Shown: positions 12,276-22,282 of the stretch, piece by piece
Layout of the letters: the number at the start of each line of letters is the position of its first letter
Numbering within the stretch: position 1 is the first letter of the stretch
Source of the DNA: Saposhnikovia divaricata
Taxonomy: Eukaryota; Streptophyta; Magnoliopsida; Apiales; Apiaceae
Direction: 5' to 3'
NCBI GenBank assembly: GCA_036435485.1
Contig: CM071596.1
Span: 15,466,001 to 15,530,000, forward strand
DNA: 64,000 bases
Program-made: the position numbers and the translations under genes
Notes under the pieces: model-generated
Database searches by the model: none
The model's input: the letters and a program-made list of their open reading frames with translations, nothing else
Told to the model about the DNA's origin: nothing

Positions 12276-12979
12276 AGGACTCGTATGAACTATTTGTGTG
12301 TTTGTGTTTTTTTCCATATACCCGATTTATGTTAGCAGTAGTGTCATGTTGCGGTGGTGGTAGTTTGTTAACTCCGTGGTCGGTGAAGTCGCGTGCTCTT
12401 TGGATGACACTATTTTGTGGTGCGTTTCATGTGACATTAGTACAATGTAGGTTGGTCATAATGAACTTTAGCGATCACCCAAGTTTGCCAGGGCGCTACA
12501 TTGGTTTGAATATTGAACTTAATATACATTGAATGTACAACGTTGTTCACATCAGATAGAAAGGCTAGGAAAGCATATAACTGGTTTAAAGTATTTTTCA
12601 AAAGTGAAATTGTCGTTCACTAATTTCATCCTGGTTTGGACGTAATATATGATATTGCATTGTAAGTAAATCATGTAACGGTCCTGAAATGAATAAGCAT
12701 TAATTTTTTTTTTCTAATTGAATCGGGTGATAAATTAGGGGCTAGTATAGCGGCGCACACCGCGACCTTGTTGCATTCGTCTGCAGTTGCCAGCTAATTC
12801 CTTGTGCTGAGCTTAGATGCCTCCACGATGAGTTGGACTACATATTTTGGCTGGGTGGCCGAGGTGCTGAAGTTACACAGTTCCAACTGCATACAACACT
12901 GAATCCCGCTGAGGGAACAAATCTGCTATGAATTTGGTGCAGCTTCATTTTCATGTAATAATGATATTATGACTTTGGG

Positions 12980-13189
12980 TTATCTACAATGTCCAATATT
13001 TACCACATCCCTAGGTGACGTTGTTAGAGGAATAAGTTTGAATATTTTGCATGTCATGTGTATTGAAATTAATACCTTATATTGTGTTTTTCCGGTAATT
13101 AGGTCGATTGGGAAAATGCGAGCAATTTCGCACGGTTGGAGAATTAGTTGCATTGTCTCCGCACTGGCATCATTGACAGTAACCGTCAT
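12980..13189 (-). pseudogene. Possible remnant of a Helitron RPA-like gene
   Basis: A short minus-strand frame (69 codons) begins with a strand-like pattern, VTVNDASAETMQLIL. This loosely resembles the OB-fold signature of RPA70-like proteins (a D-x-[ST]-[AG] turn between beta strands) carried by plant Helitrons. It lies on the same strand as the Helitron 3' end at 12239. There are no catalytic motifs, zinc ligands or neighbouring exons. This is a weak resemblance only. Confidence 0.2.
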
Positions 13190-13529
13190 TGTGTTGTAAC
13201 TTGTACATAGTTAAAGATGATGTGTAGTGATTTAGTCCTAACGACTTAATTGGTATCATAAGCTTAGTGATATTTTTATATACGAGTAAAAGCTATAGTA
13301 TGTGAACTAATAACCTAAGTTAATCCGGAGAAAAAGATCTCTTATGTGAGCGCGTACCTATAGATCGAAAGGGCCCTTGCTTTTCTTGCATTTGATGCAG
13401 TAGTTTATCTGTCCTCCATACAAATTTTTTCGGAACAAATCCCATGGCCAACCTATGCACAGCACTTGCACCTGCGTCAGCAAGCAGGTTAAGTCCCTCT
13501 ATTCTTAAATTTTTGAAAAAATTGTGGTT

Positions 13530-13596
13530 GGTGGGGATTGAACTTGGGTCTTCAAGTTATTTAACAAGTCTTTCTACCACTACACCACTCAATCAC
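13530..13596 (-). repeat. tRNA-like (SINE-type) module, copy 1
   Basis: Read on the minus strand it contains an A-box-like stretch (tggtgtagtggtagaaag) and a B-box-like stretch (agttcaatccc), spaced as in a tRNA. That is the hallmark of tRNA-derived SINE heads. The acceptor and anticodon arms do not form a proper tRNA, so it is not a functional tRNA gene. A diverged second copy lies about 180 bp to the right. Confidence 0.5.
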
Positions 13597-13708
13597 ATAG
13601 GTTTTAAATCATGCACATTATGGATGTATGTGTGTGTTGTGCGACTTTTTAATGTAGTATGATTACTAATTTATCTCTCTAATTCTCAATTTTTTGAAAA
13701 AGTTGTGG

Positions 13709-13776
13709 TTGATGGGAATTGAATTTGGGTCCCCGAGTTAGTTAACAAATCTTTTTACCACTACAACACTCAATCA
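13709..13776 (-). repeat. tRNA-like (SINE-type) module, copy 2
   Basis: Direct repeat of the module at 13530-13596, together with flanking sequence (ttttgaaaaa before, tgtatgtgtgtg after). The minus-strand A-box-like stretch is intact, but its last positions and the B box (attcaattccc) have drifted. A third, very degenerate copy may lie at about 14310-14420, recognisable by the tgtatgtgtgtg tail. Confidence 0.45.
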
Positions 13777-13995
13777 CATGTGTTCTAAATCATACACATA
13801 AAAAATGTATGTGTGTGCTGTTTTAGTGAAAAAAATTTCTAATATTATAATATTGCGACATATTAATAATTTTTTGACATGTTGCATTTACATTTATTGA
13901 TTTGAACTATAACATATTAAATTAAAATATAAATAATTGATACATAATATATGGTTTAATAATATTATAAAATTGTACTAACAATAATGATCAAC

Positions 13996-14053
<58 letters not shown>
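13996..14053. repeat. (AAT)n microsatellite
   Basis: About 19 uninterrupted AAT/TAA triplets. Confidence 0.95.
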
Positions 14054-14055
<2 letters not shown>

Positions 14056-15350
14056 TTACTATATAATTATTCTCTTAAACAACCTAAGCACTCATCTATA
14101 CGTATTTTCAATAATACACATGAAATCTATATGTATACCGCTTAAGCGGGGGCAATATTTCGTTTTATATAAAGAAACAATATGAAATGTATAATGTATT
14201 TTTTATGAAAAATATTGCATATATGATCAAGTCAATAACGAAAGTACTTTATTACTGATTTGAAAGCACCAATTTACTCCTAAATTCCTATTAATATGTA
14301 GAAGTATAAATTAATGATAATCGAACGTGGATCACCGAGTTAAATTGTGCATCTTCATACTATTAGATCACATATTCACATGTATTTTAAATTATACACA
14401 CAATATGTATGTGTGTGATATTGATGAAATATTATTAATTAAATATTACTGTATTTTAAATGAGTTTTGGACTCTTTAATGATTATCATTTATCAAGAAA
14501 ATAATTACGTAAAATACACAATTTGGTTATAAACCGATATTATAATTAATATGATGGATATTATCTAACAATATATTAGAGTAAAATATTTTGAGGTGTT
14601 AACGTAAAATGAAAATTTTATATTACTAAATAAGATACAATAATTTATTAGTCAAATTATTTGGGTCATAAAAATATTTTGGTTCAAAAAGACGAATTCT
14701 ACAAATAACACATTACCTTTTATATGCAAATTAGTTAAAGTTCAATTTAAAATATGACATTTTATGGGAAAAAGGACCATATATTATATATTATTAATGG
14801 AGGTAACTCAATGAAAGTCAGACGGAAATCGGAAGAGAAATAAAGGCAAAGAATTCTTGAAATGAAGAAATTAGAAGAAAGCAAATAAAAGAGTTAGAAA
14901 TGTTGTTTTAAGAAGTAAAAGCGCAAGACCTGAGAAGTTTTAGAAGATTTACGAAGGTTTTTAATTGAAATCAGGACTGAAACCTACATTCTCAGAATGC
15001 AGCATCTTGAAGACTATTAAGTTTCTACCTTGAATATTATTAAAGATCCAGCTAAATGGATGCATCATTTTTAAAGAAATTTAGGAATGTAGGTGCTCTG
15101 AAAAATCATCTTAATTAATAATTAGACAACACCCATAAAACACTAAAATTATATTCTATGACCCACAACAAAATTAAAACCTGACATGATTGCTATCAAT
15201 ACTACTCATATTAATTTTCAAAGTACAAATTTGAACATATTTAAGTAAGTACACAATAATCACATAGACCAGTAACAAGATGAAATCTATTAAAATCAAT
15301 CACATGTTTCAAACGATATTGATCATGAATAGTTTAATTAAAAAATACAA
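14054..15350. other. AT-rich non-coding DNA
   Basis: No gene, clear repeat or transposon terminus recognised apart from the degenerate tRNA-like tail near 14400. It may be the interior of the Helitron that ends at 15392. Confidence 0.35.
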
Positions 15351-15353
15351 TTT

Positions 15354-15392
15354 AAGCTAGCGACACTTGCCTCGCTCGGGTTTTTATGCTAG
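15354..15392 (+). mobile_element. Helitron 3' terminus (plus strand), degenerate
   Basis: Ends with a degenerate GC-rich hairpin (cttgcctcgctcggg), then tttttatg and CTAG before host T. This matches the pattern of the minus-strand end at 12239 (…tgttatgCTAG), so the two ends probably belong to related families. The 5' end was not located. Confidence 0.5.
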
Positions 15393-15625
15393 TTTGTTTT
15401 AGTTCAGGAAATGCATTGCGCACTGTCAATATTCAAACTTGGACACATAATGTTCATGGAAATCGGCTGCAACTATAAATGGGTTCATCAATGCCAATGG
15501 CCAATACCACTGCAACAGATCTAAGCAAAAAAATTGAAGGACGGGAAAAGGCACCATTTACAATGTCCATAATTAAAATTGGTTAGGCAAGAATTACCAT
15601 TGACAAAAAAACATCCAAACCTAAA

Positions 15626-15644
15626 GACCATGTTTGTTTCAAGG
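15626..15644. mobile_element. Left fragment of a MITE split by the Tat element
   Basis: The stretch gaccatgtttgtttcaagg is the left end of a ~270-bp MITE. Its other part continues at 24421 after the Tat retrotransposon. The end matches the reverse complement of the right end (ggccatgtttgtttt). The flanks on both sides are aaa. Confidence 0.75.
15640..15644. repeat. Target-site duplication of the Tat element (left)
   Basis: caagg, repeated exactly at 24421-24425 on the other side of the element. Confidence 0.9.
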
Positions 15645-16356
15645 TGATAAGTAATCAGCGGGCACCCGCTACTACTAAAACACTAACTCTCTAAAAACAC
15701 AATTCTGGAATATTTGACAAAGTATATCTAATTTCAAAAGTATTATTCCAAAATACAAAAGAGTATCCACAAAAAGTATTTCAAACCATCATACTAATCC
15801 ACTTGCACAAAAATATCTTGTTTTATCCACTTGCATAAAGGTACACCCACTTGCCCACTTGCATAAAGGTACACCCACTTGCCCACTGGCATAAAGGTAT
15901 CTTACTCCATAAGGCAAAGAGGCAATATAATACTCAAAGACACCCATGTGCAACAGACAAAATCTGACCAAAGTAGTTCAAGTGGCAGAATCAAGGTATG
16001 TTTGAGGGGACATCAATCACTGTTCCAATAGTGACTCACTGTAGCTTTAACGGCACAACTAGTGGGCAACAGTGATTGAAAAACCCAACCTATAAATACC
16101 CCCATTCTACACACAAACGAGAGATACAATCCTTTCAGACACAAAAAAGCTCTCTACAATACTCTTCACATACGATATATTTTCACCAGCCCGATTATTA
16201 TTATTTCCGATTACTGATTCTCACGCCGGAGGTGCTTGACGGCCACCACCCCCGGGCAAGCATTGTTTTGCAGGTACCCCAAACTCAGGTGAAGTACTTC
16301 CGGTAAAGTGCCCAGAACGGTGATCGGAAGCCTCTAATCGGCCGTGGGAATTATCA
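15645..16356 (+). repeat. 5' LTR of the Tat element
   Basis: 712 bp from TGATAAGTA to AATTATCA. It includes three near-copies of ccacttgcataaaggta-like words at about 15820-15900. Compared with the 3' LTR it lacks 13 bp near the start, where the 3' copy has a perfect 22-bp palindrome. Confidence 0.93.
16091..16098 (+). promoter_or_regulatory. TATA box of the Tat LTR
   Basis: TATAAATA in a cctataaataccccc context, a near-consensus plant TATA box, followed ~30 bp later by a plausible start region. The same word is at 24155-24162 in the 3' LTR. Position within the LTR fits the U3/R boundary. Confidence 0.7.
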
Positions 16357-16376
16357 TTTAGCGCTAGAAGGAGGGG
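16357..16376 (+). promoter_or_regulatory. Candidate primer-binding site of the Tat element
   Basis: The stretch directly after the 5' LTR, tttagcgctagaaggagggg, is where the tRNA primer should anneal. I did not assign the tRNA. Confidence 0.5.
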
Positions 16377-16674
16377 GTTTATTTTCTTGGAGAAAATTCC
16401 CTCACCTGCTCTAACCAATACAACAAAAATCCCAACACAAAAACCTCGCATTCCAAGAAAAACCAAACACATACACATCACCAAAATAGCCCCAAGTACT
16501 CGACCCAAACCATGACAGATAATCAAGAAGAGCAGCAAAGAGAAGTAAACACAAACGTCCCCCCACAAACCCGAAAAATAATCAACTAACAAATCACCCC
16601 CCAACAAAGATAACCAGGAACAACCGCTTAGCCTGAACCTCGCGGGATTCAACCAGCAACAAGTAGATCTAATC

Positions 16675-19600
16675 ATGCAAATAGCTTCAGCTTTTCCGCA
16701 GCAAGGGCAACCACCAGCACAGGGCTCCCAAGTCCGTTCTCACAACGACCAAGACCAAGAGGTACACAGTCAGCCTAGGAAGGCTAACTCAGCTTTCTCT
16801 CGACTAGGCTCCTCCCAGAACACAAACCACAAAAAACACGGCAAAAGTCACCACAGACCGGAGACATGGGAACGGAATAGAAAAGAAAGAGACCTGAGAA
16901 AAATCATCAACGACAAGAAGGCCGCATATGAGAAAGGGTTGGTGGAATATGATAACCAAAGGCGGGGAGAACGGTCCCCCATCCGCCCGCACGAAACAGA
17001 AAATACCCAACCATCAAATGCAGACATGATGCACACCATCATGGAGCTAAAGAGAAAAATAGAGGGCACAAGCGAACCAGAAACCAACGGGTCACCCTTT
17101 ACCGCAAGATTAGAAGCGGAGCCTCGACAAAAAGACATCAAGAACCATAGCTTCAATTCCTTCGACGGGCTGGGCGACCCGGAGGAACACCTCAGCTACT
17201 TCGACCAACTGGCCCTCCATTACGAGTATAATGATCTCACAAGGTGCCGTTTCTTTGCCGCAACTCTCCGCGGTAACGCCCAGAGATGGTTCTGTCGACT
17301 GACCGCCAGATCCGTTGATACCTGGTTGGAATTCAAGAAACTTTTTCTAAACAAATTCAAAGCAAACCAGCAACACGAGGTGCATACCGTGTTTTTGGAA
17401 ATAGTCGCGCAACGCAACGAAGAAACCTTGCAGAACTACATCGACCGCTTCAAAGAGGCCGTTAACAAGGTCGTTTGTGTAAATGAGACAGAAGCTTTGG
17501 TTCACCTAAGAAGAGGTCTCAACCCCTACGAATGTGAGAAGTATGTATGCAAACTCATGGAAGCTAAACCTACCACCTTAGCAAAAGCATATGACCTGGC
17601 CTCACAGGCCATCAATGAAGCCGAATCCTTGAATGTGCTTAGACAGTCCAGGGCCCCGCCCACTCAATCCTACTTCCAAAGAGAAAGATACACGCCCTAT
17701 CAAAGGCAAACACCGGCCCAAAATCAGGTACAAACCACTCACGGGCCGCCACCTCCCGCCCAAAAAACACAGCCCGCGATCCCAGTAAGAGACCGCTTAG
17801 GGCCAACAAACCCGCCGCGGACAGATAGGCGTCCCGAGCCAAAATGGACGGACTTCACACTCCCCAGGGCGACCATTCTACGAGAAATTAGGGGAAAGCC
17901 TTTCTATCTACCGCCAGCCCCAATGTACACACTACCTGAAGACAGACCAAAGGACAAGCACTGCGACTATCACGAAACACATGGCCACACTACGGAGAGC
18001 TGCTTGTCCCTCAAATATTTTCTGGAAAGGCAATTAAAAGCGGGCAACCTATCCCAATACTTGCCCAGACAAATACAAGGGGCAGCCACGTCTCAAGGGC
18101 AGGACAGAAACATCGTACATACCGTTTTTGGCGGACAATCCTCCCCGCCAAGAGAAGAGCGTGACATTTATGAGATATACGAAGGACCCCCGAATTTCAT
18201 TACTTTTACTGACGCGGACTATGAGGGTATTAACCCAAATCACACTGAGGCACTAGTTGTGTCGTTGGGCGTGGCCAACAACGAGGTAAAGAGGATCCTC
18301 GTTGATAATGGATCCTCAGTCGACATCTGTTTCAAACACACATGGGACAGGCTCAAGTTAAATGGCGAGAAACTCGAACCATGTCCCGATGAAACACCTC
18401 TTTACGGTTTTGGCCACAACGCCGTCCCAATTGCGGGCATTGCTAGATTACCCGTTTATTTCGGCAAATCGCCCAGGCAAGTATGTCGAACGATCAAGTT
18501 CTATGTCATCAATACTGCATCTTCCTACAACATGATTCTAGGGAGGCCCACACTGAATACGCTCAAAGCAGTCACCTCCACCCCGCATCTAAAGATTAAA
18601 TTTCCTACTCTGAACGGGGTGGGAGAAATCAAGGGAGATTCTGAGACTTCCAAAAGATGCTACGGTATAGCACTCACCCTGGGTAAGACTGAACCCAGCA
18701 ACCTCCGCAGAGAAAAGGCAAATAAGAGGAAAAGAGAAAAAAGACAAAGACACATTGAACATCAGCAAAACAACCGCAAAAGAAAGAAAGAGGTACAGTT
18801 CATCGACGGGCCCGACCCGCAACGAATAGATGCAAATCTCTTGAAGTGTCTCAAACGGGAAGAGAAACCGCCAATAAGCCCCGCGGTACAGACAGAAAAA
18901 ATAGAAGTTGTGCCCGGAGACGCAAACAAAAGTGTGAGTGTGGGAACAGGCTTAGATTCAGTCTTTAAGGCTGGCCTCACAGACCTCCTAAGAAAATACG
19001 CCGATATCTTTGCATGGAGCCCAAAGGATATGCCGGGTGTGGACGAATCGGTAGCAATCCACAAACTGAATGTGGACCCGGAAAAGGCACCCAAAATACA
19101 GAAAAGAAGGAATTTTGCTCCTGAGCGACAACAGGCAATTGATGTCGAAATTGACAAACTCTTAGACGCGGATTTAATTTGCGAAGTCACCTACCCAAAG
19201 TGGGTCGCAAATGTAGTACTGGTGAAAAAGGCCAACGGCAAATGGAGAATGTGCGTGGATTACACTGATCTAAACAAAGCATGCCCAAAGGACCCGTACC
19301 CCCTCCTCTCAATGGATCAACTCATCGACGCAACAGCGGGCCACCTAATGCTGAGTTTCATGGACGCGTACTCCGGTTACAATCAGATCAAAATGTCACC
19401 GGAAGATAGAGAGAAAATAGCCTTCATTACACACAGGGGGGTCTACTGCTACAAAGTCATGCCTTTTGGATTAATCAACGCGGGCGCCACATTCCAGAAA
19501 ACAATGAACAAAATCTTCGGCAGTCAGATAGGCCGCAAGATGGAGGTATATGTGGACGATCTCATAGTAAAGTCTCTCTTAACGACTTGTCACTTACAAG

Positions 19601-21798
19601 ACTTGGAGGAATGTTTCTCAACCCTCAGAAAACACAACATGAAGCTCAACCCGGACAAATTTGCGTTCGCACTAGACGCGGGCAAATTCCTGGGATTTTT
19701 GGTATCTCACAGGGGCATTGAGGCCAATCCCGAAAAAATAAAAGCAATCATCGACATGCAACCGCCAAAGACCTTAAAGGAAATACAAAAGTTAACAGGG
19801 AGACTAGCAGCCCTCAGAAGGTTCATAGCAAAATTGGCCGACAAATGCCTCCCATTCTTTAATACCCTGAAGGGAGCAACAAAAACGAAGGCAATATCCT
19901 GGACAGAGGAGTGCCAGAAAGCCTTCGAGGATCTTAAAACCTATCTCTCCTCCGCTCCTTTACTGACGGTCGCGGCTCCTTCAGAACCAATATCACTATA
20001 CTTATCTGCAACAGATAAGGCTGTGGGGGCCGTACTGATCAAAGAGGAAAAAGGCGAGCAAAAGCCCGTCTATTATGTCAGCCAAGTACTTAAAGACGCA
20101 GAAACTCGCTATCCTAATGTTCAAAAGTTTGTTCTGGCTCTGGTAATGGCAAGTAGAAAATTAAGACATTACTTCCAAGGCAGACAAATCCGGGTTATCA
20201 CAGACCAACCGCTGAGAAAAATACTGCACAAACCGGACCTATCTGGTAGACTAATCAATTGGGCTGTAGAGCTCGGTCAATTCGATTTAAAATACAAGCC
20301 AAGAACCGCAATCAAAGCACAAGCATTGGCGGACTTTGTCACCGAATGTTCATTCACCACAAGGGAAGAAAAAATACTAGCGGAAAGCGGGATCATCACC
20401 GGTAACAATTGGCAGTTGTACGTGGACGGTTCCTCCACCAACACCCGCTGTGAGGCAGGATTAATCCTTACCAGCCCCAACGGTTTCCAAGTCAAACAGG
20501 CCATACAGCTAAACTTTAAAGCGACAAATAACCAGGCAGAGTATGAGGCACTCCTCGCCGGTTTAGCGTTGGCAAGAAACTTACAAGTAAAAGAAATCAC
20601 CATCTACAGCGACTCACAGCTCGTAGTCCGCCAGACGATGGGTGATTATTCTACCAAAGACACAAGTCTCGGCAAGTACCAGGAAATGGTACAAGCTATG
20701 CTATCCCAATTTGAGAAACATACCCTCGAACAAATAGACAGAACGGATAATACAGTGGCGGACATGTTATCCAAACTAACAAAGGGGGAGAAAACGGGTA
20801 GCGACACGGTTTATTTCGAGGAATTGCAAACTTCCAGCATTAACAGTCTGCCTGTAATGGAGATAGGCCCGCCACAAGATACTTGGATGACTCCCTATAT
20901 CCGGTACTTAAAAGATGGCACCCTGCCCGATGACAACATTAAAGCTAAGGTACTCAAATCCCAAGCGGTAAAGTACTTTATGCAAGAAGACACCCTGTAC
21001 AAAAGGAGTTTTGATTCTCCTATACTCAAATGTGTTGATGAAGAAGAGGCTTTATACTGCATGAGAGAGGTCCACGAAGGCATCTGTGGCGACCACATGG
21101 CTGGAAAGGCACTGGCACATAAAATACTCAGACAAGGCTATTACTGGCCCAAGATGCACAAAGAATGCAAAGCTTTCACAAAAAAGTGCCACCAATGCCA
21201 ATTATTCAGCAACATGTCCCGAAAAGCACCAGCCCTTCCAGCACCAATCTTGTCACCAATACCCTTTGTGGTTTGGGGCATCGACATAATGGGGCCATTC
21301 CCTAAAGCCAAGGGTGACCTACAATACGTAATGGTCGCCATCGATTACATGACCAAGTGGGCCGAAGCAAAGGCACTCAAGAACGTCACACAGGATGATG
21401 CAATCCGTTTTGTCACAGATCAAGTCATCACGAGGTTCGGGATCCCGGTGGTACTCATATCCGACAACGGGACACAGTTTGTTGGATCGAAATTTACAAA
21501 ATTCCTATCCGACCACGGGATCAAACACAAGAAAGCTTCTGTCTGCCACCCACAGAGCAACGGACAGGTTGAGGTGACTAACCGCACCATTGTTCGAGGC
21601 CAGGAAAAGAGGCTAACTACTTCCAAAAAGAAATGGCCTCATGAGTTGCCTAACGTCCTTTGGGCATACCGAACGTCAGCTAGGACAAGTACAGGGGAAA
21701 CCCCGTTCAAACTAGCTTTCGGCACGGAAGCTCTTGCTCCAATCAAGATTGGATCCCCATCCTACCGAGCTATCAACTTCGAAGAAGAGCCCAATTAA
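16675..21798 (+). CDS. Tat gag-protease-RT-RNase H-aRNase H-integrase polyprotein, integrase C-terminus truncated
   Basis: An uninterrupted frame of 1,707 codons. Domains in order: gag core (~205-270); a zinc-finger-like CDYH…GH…C motif (~430-443); aspartic protease with VDNGSS (~543-548); RT with MCVDYTDLNKACPKDPYP (~859) and YVDD (959-962); a first RNase H with a degenerate SATDKAVGAVL motif (~1108); an archaeal-type RNase H with YVDGSS (~1249), NNQAEYEALLAGLALA (~1285) and SDSQLV (~1306); and integrase with the HHCC zinc region (~1467-1505) and D, D, E at about 1537 (GIDIMG), 1598 (SDNGTQF) and in GQVEVTN (~1631). The product would copy and insert the element. Coding-like sequence continues upstream of the called Met to a stop at 16579. 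An ATG at 16512 opens a plausible gag N-terminus in a different frame, so a frameshift has probably separated the native start. The frame ends soon after FEEEPN, where family members continue for about 100 residues or more. Confidence 0.9.
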   Translation: MQIASAFPQQGQPPAQGSQVRSHNDQDQEVHSQPRKANSAFSRLGSSQNTNHKKHGKSHHRPETWERNRKERDLRKIINDKKAAYEKGLVEYDNQRRGERSPIRPHETENTQPSNADMMHTIMELKRKIEGTSEPETNGSPFTARLEAEPRQKDIKNHSFNSFDGLGDPEEHLSYFDQLALHYEYNDLTRCRFFAATLRGNAQRWFCRLTARSVDTWLEFKKLFLNKFKANQQHEVHTVFLEIVAQRNEETLQNYIDRFKEAVNKVVCVNETEALVHLRRGLNPYECEKYVCKLMEAKPTTLAKAYDLASQAINEAESLNVLRQSRAPPTQSYFQRERYTPYQRQTPAQNQVQTTHGPPPPAQKTQPAIPVRDRLGPTNPPRTDRRPEPKWTDFTLPRATILREIRGKPFYLPPAPMYTLPEDRPKDKHCDYHETHGHTTESCLSLKYFLERQLKAGNLSQYLPRQIQGAATSQGQDRNIVHTVFGGQSSPPREERDIYEIYEGPPNFITFTDADYEGINPNHTEALVVSLGVANNEVKRILVDNGSSVDICFKHTWDRLKLNGEKLEPCPDETPLYGFGHNAVPIAGIARLPVYFGKSPRQVCRTIKFYVINTASSYNMILGRPTLNTLKAVTSTPHLKIKFPTLNGVGEIKGDSETSKRCYGIALTLGKTEPSNLRREKANKRKREKRQRHIEHQQNNRKRKKEVQFIDGPDPQRIDANLLKCLKREEKPPISPAVQTEKIEVVPGDANKSVSVGTGLDSVFKAGLTDLLRKYADIFAWSPKDMPGVDESVAIHKLNVDPEKAPKIQKRRNFAPERQQAIDVEIDKLLDADLICEVTYPKWVANVVLVKKANGKWRMCVDYTDLNKACPKDPYPLLSMDQLIDATAGHLMLSFMDAYSGYNQIKMSPEDREKIAFITHRGVYCYKVMPFGLINAGATFQKTMNKIFGSQIGRKMEVYVDDLIVKSLLTTCHLQDLEECFSTLRKHNMKLNPDKFAFALDAGKFLGFLVSHRGIEANPEKIKAIIDMQPPKTLKEIQKLTGRLAALRRFIAKLADKCLPFFNTLKGATKTKAISWTEECQKAFEDLKTYLSSAPLLTVAAPSEPISLYLSATDKAVGAVLIKEEKGEQKPVYYVSQVLKDAETRYPNVQKFVLALVMASRKLRHYFQGRQIRVITDQPLRKILHKPDLSGRLINWAVELGQFDLKYKPRTAIKAQALADFVTECSFTTREEKILAESGIITGNNWQLYVDGSSTNTRCEAGLILTSPNGFQVKQAIQLNFKATNNQAEYEALLAGLALARNLQVKEITIYSDSQLVVRQTMGDYSTKDTSLGKYQEMVQAMLSQFEKHTLEQIDRTDNTVADMLSKLTKGEKTGSDTVYFEELQTSSINSLPVMEIGPPQDTWMTPYIRYLKDGTLPDDNIKAKVLKSQAVKYFMQEDTLYKRSFDSPILKCVDEEEALYCMREVHEGICGDHMAGKALAHKILRQGYYWPKMHKECKAFTKKCHQCQLFSNMSRKAPALPAPILSPIPFVVWGIDIMGPFPKAKGDLQYVMVAIDYMTKWAEAKALKNVTQDDAIRFVTDQVITRFGIPVVLISDNGTQFVGSKFTKFLSDHGIKHKKASVCHPQSNGQVEVTNRTIVRGQEKRLTTSKKKWPHELPNVLWAYRTSARTSTGETPFKLAFGTEALAPIKIGSPSYRAINFEEEPN

Positions 21799-22282
21799 TA
21801 GCCCTTATGGAATTGGGACTAAACTGAGCTAACGGGCACTGAAAGTACACTCGGAATAAATCCATGATAAATTTGTGCGGGGGAACCCGGAAACCAGCCT
21901 TCAAATGACTAACTGGGAGGCACACAGAACCGTCATCAAAACGGTGATACAGCCTCTCACCCGCCTCCGCCCGCCTCCAGAAATAGCCATCTTCTATCCG
22001 GAACATCCTACTAAGATACGCTGACCACTCCTCACTCAGAAACGTACTGTCATGTTGAAGGTGAGGAAATCTAGAAAAGACGGTATCCATCTGCGCCTTC
22101 GAATACGCTGTCGGGGCCACATTGGTCGCCCGGAACAAACTCTCACTACTCTCAAAGTACCTGTACCGATTTCTCCGAAGAACCGCTGGATAAGTCAGTT
22201 GCCCAATGTCCGCCCACCGCCCGTACCCATTTATCAGCGGTCGCCTCTCTCCGGTCCCGGGATCTGTAAATTCGTCACCCAT
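21773..22282 (-). CDS. Antisense ORF of the Tat element (plant transposase_28-like domain), truncated
   Basis: A 169-codon minus-strand frame. Its C-terminal part, with LKAGFRVPPHKFIMDLFR and then QFSPNSIRAI, resembles the conserved block of plant proteins annotated as putative gypsy-type transposase (Pfam Transposase_28 family, from memory): an aGFR-P-H-F…v-L-P(N)S pattern. Antisense ORFs between integrase and 3' LTR are described for Tat-lineage elements; their function is unknown. The start is the first Met. The end overlaps the 3' end of the integrase frame by 26 bp, and the last residues after SPNSIRAI come from antisense integrase sequence. The original ORF was therefore cut by a deletion. 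A TATA-like word lies ~540 bp upstream on the minus strand. Confidence 0.6.
   Translation of the reverse strand: MGDEFTDPGTGERRPLINGYGRWADIGQLTYPAVLRRNRYRYFESSESLFRATNVAPTAYSKAQMDTVFSRFPHLQHDSTFLSEEWSAYLSRMFRIEDGYFWRRAEAGERLYHRFDDGSVCLPVSHLKAGFRVPPHKFIMDLFRVYFQCPLAQFSPNSIRAINWALLRS

Noticed and set aside
12296..12532. 78-codon plus-strand ORF in a GC-richer patch
   Set aside because: A faint resemblance to an RPA-type OB fold was considered but is not better than chance by eye.
16221..16676. 151-codon minus-strand ORF at the Tat LTR/gag boundary
   Set aside because: Shadow frame over the LTR end, primer site and leader; no recognisable domain.
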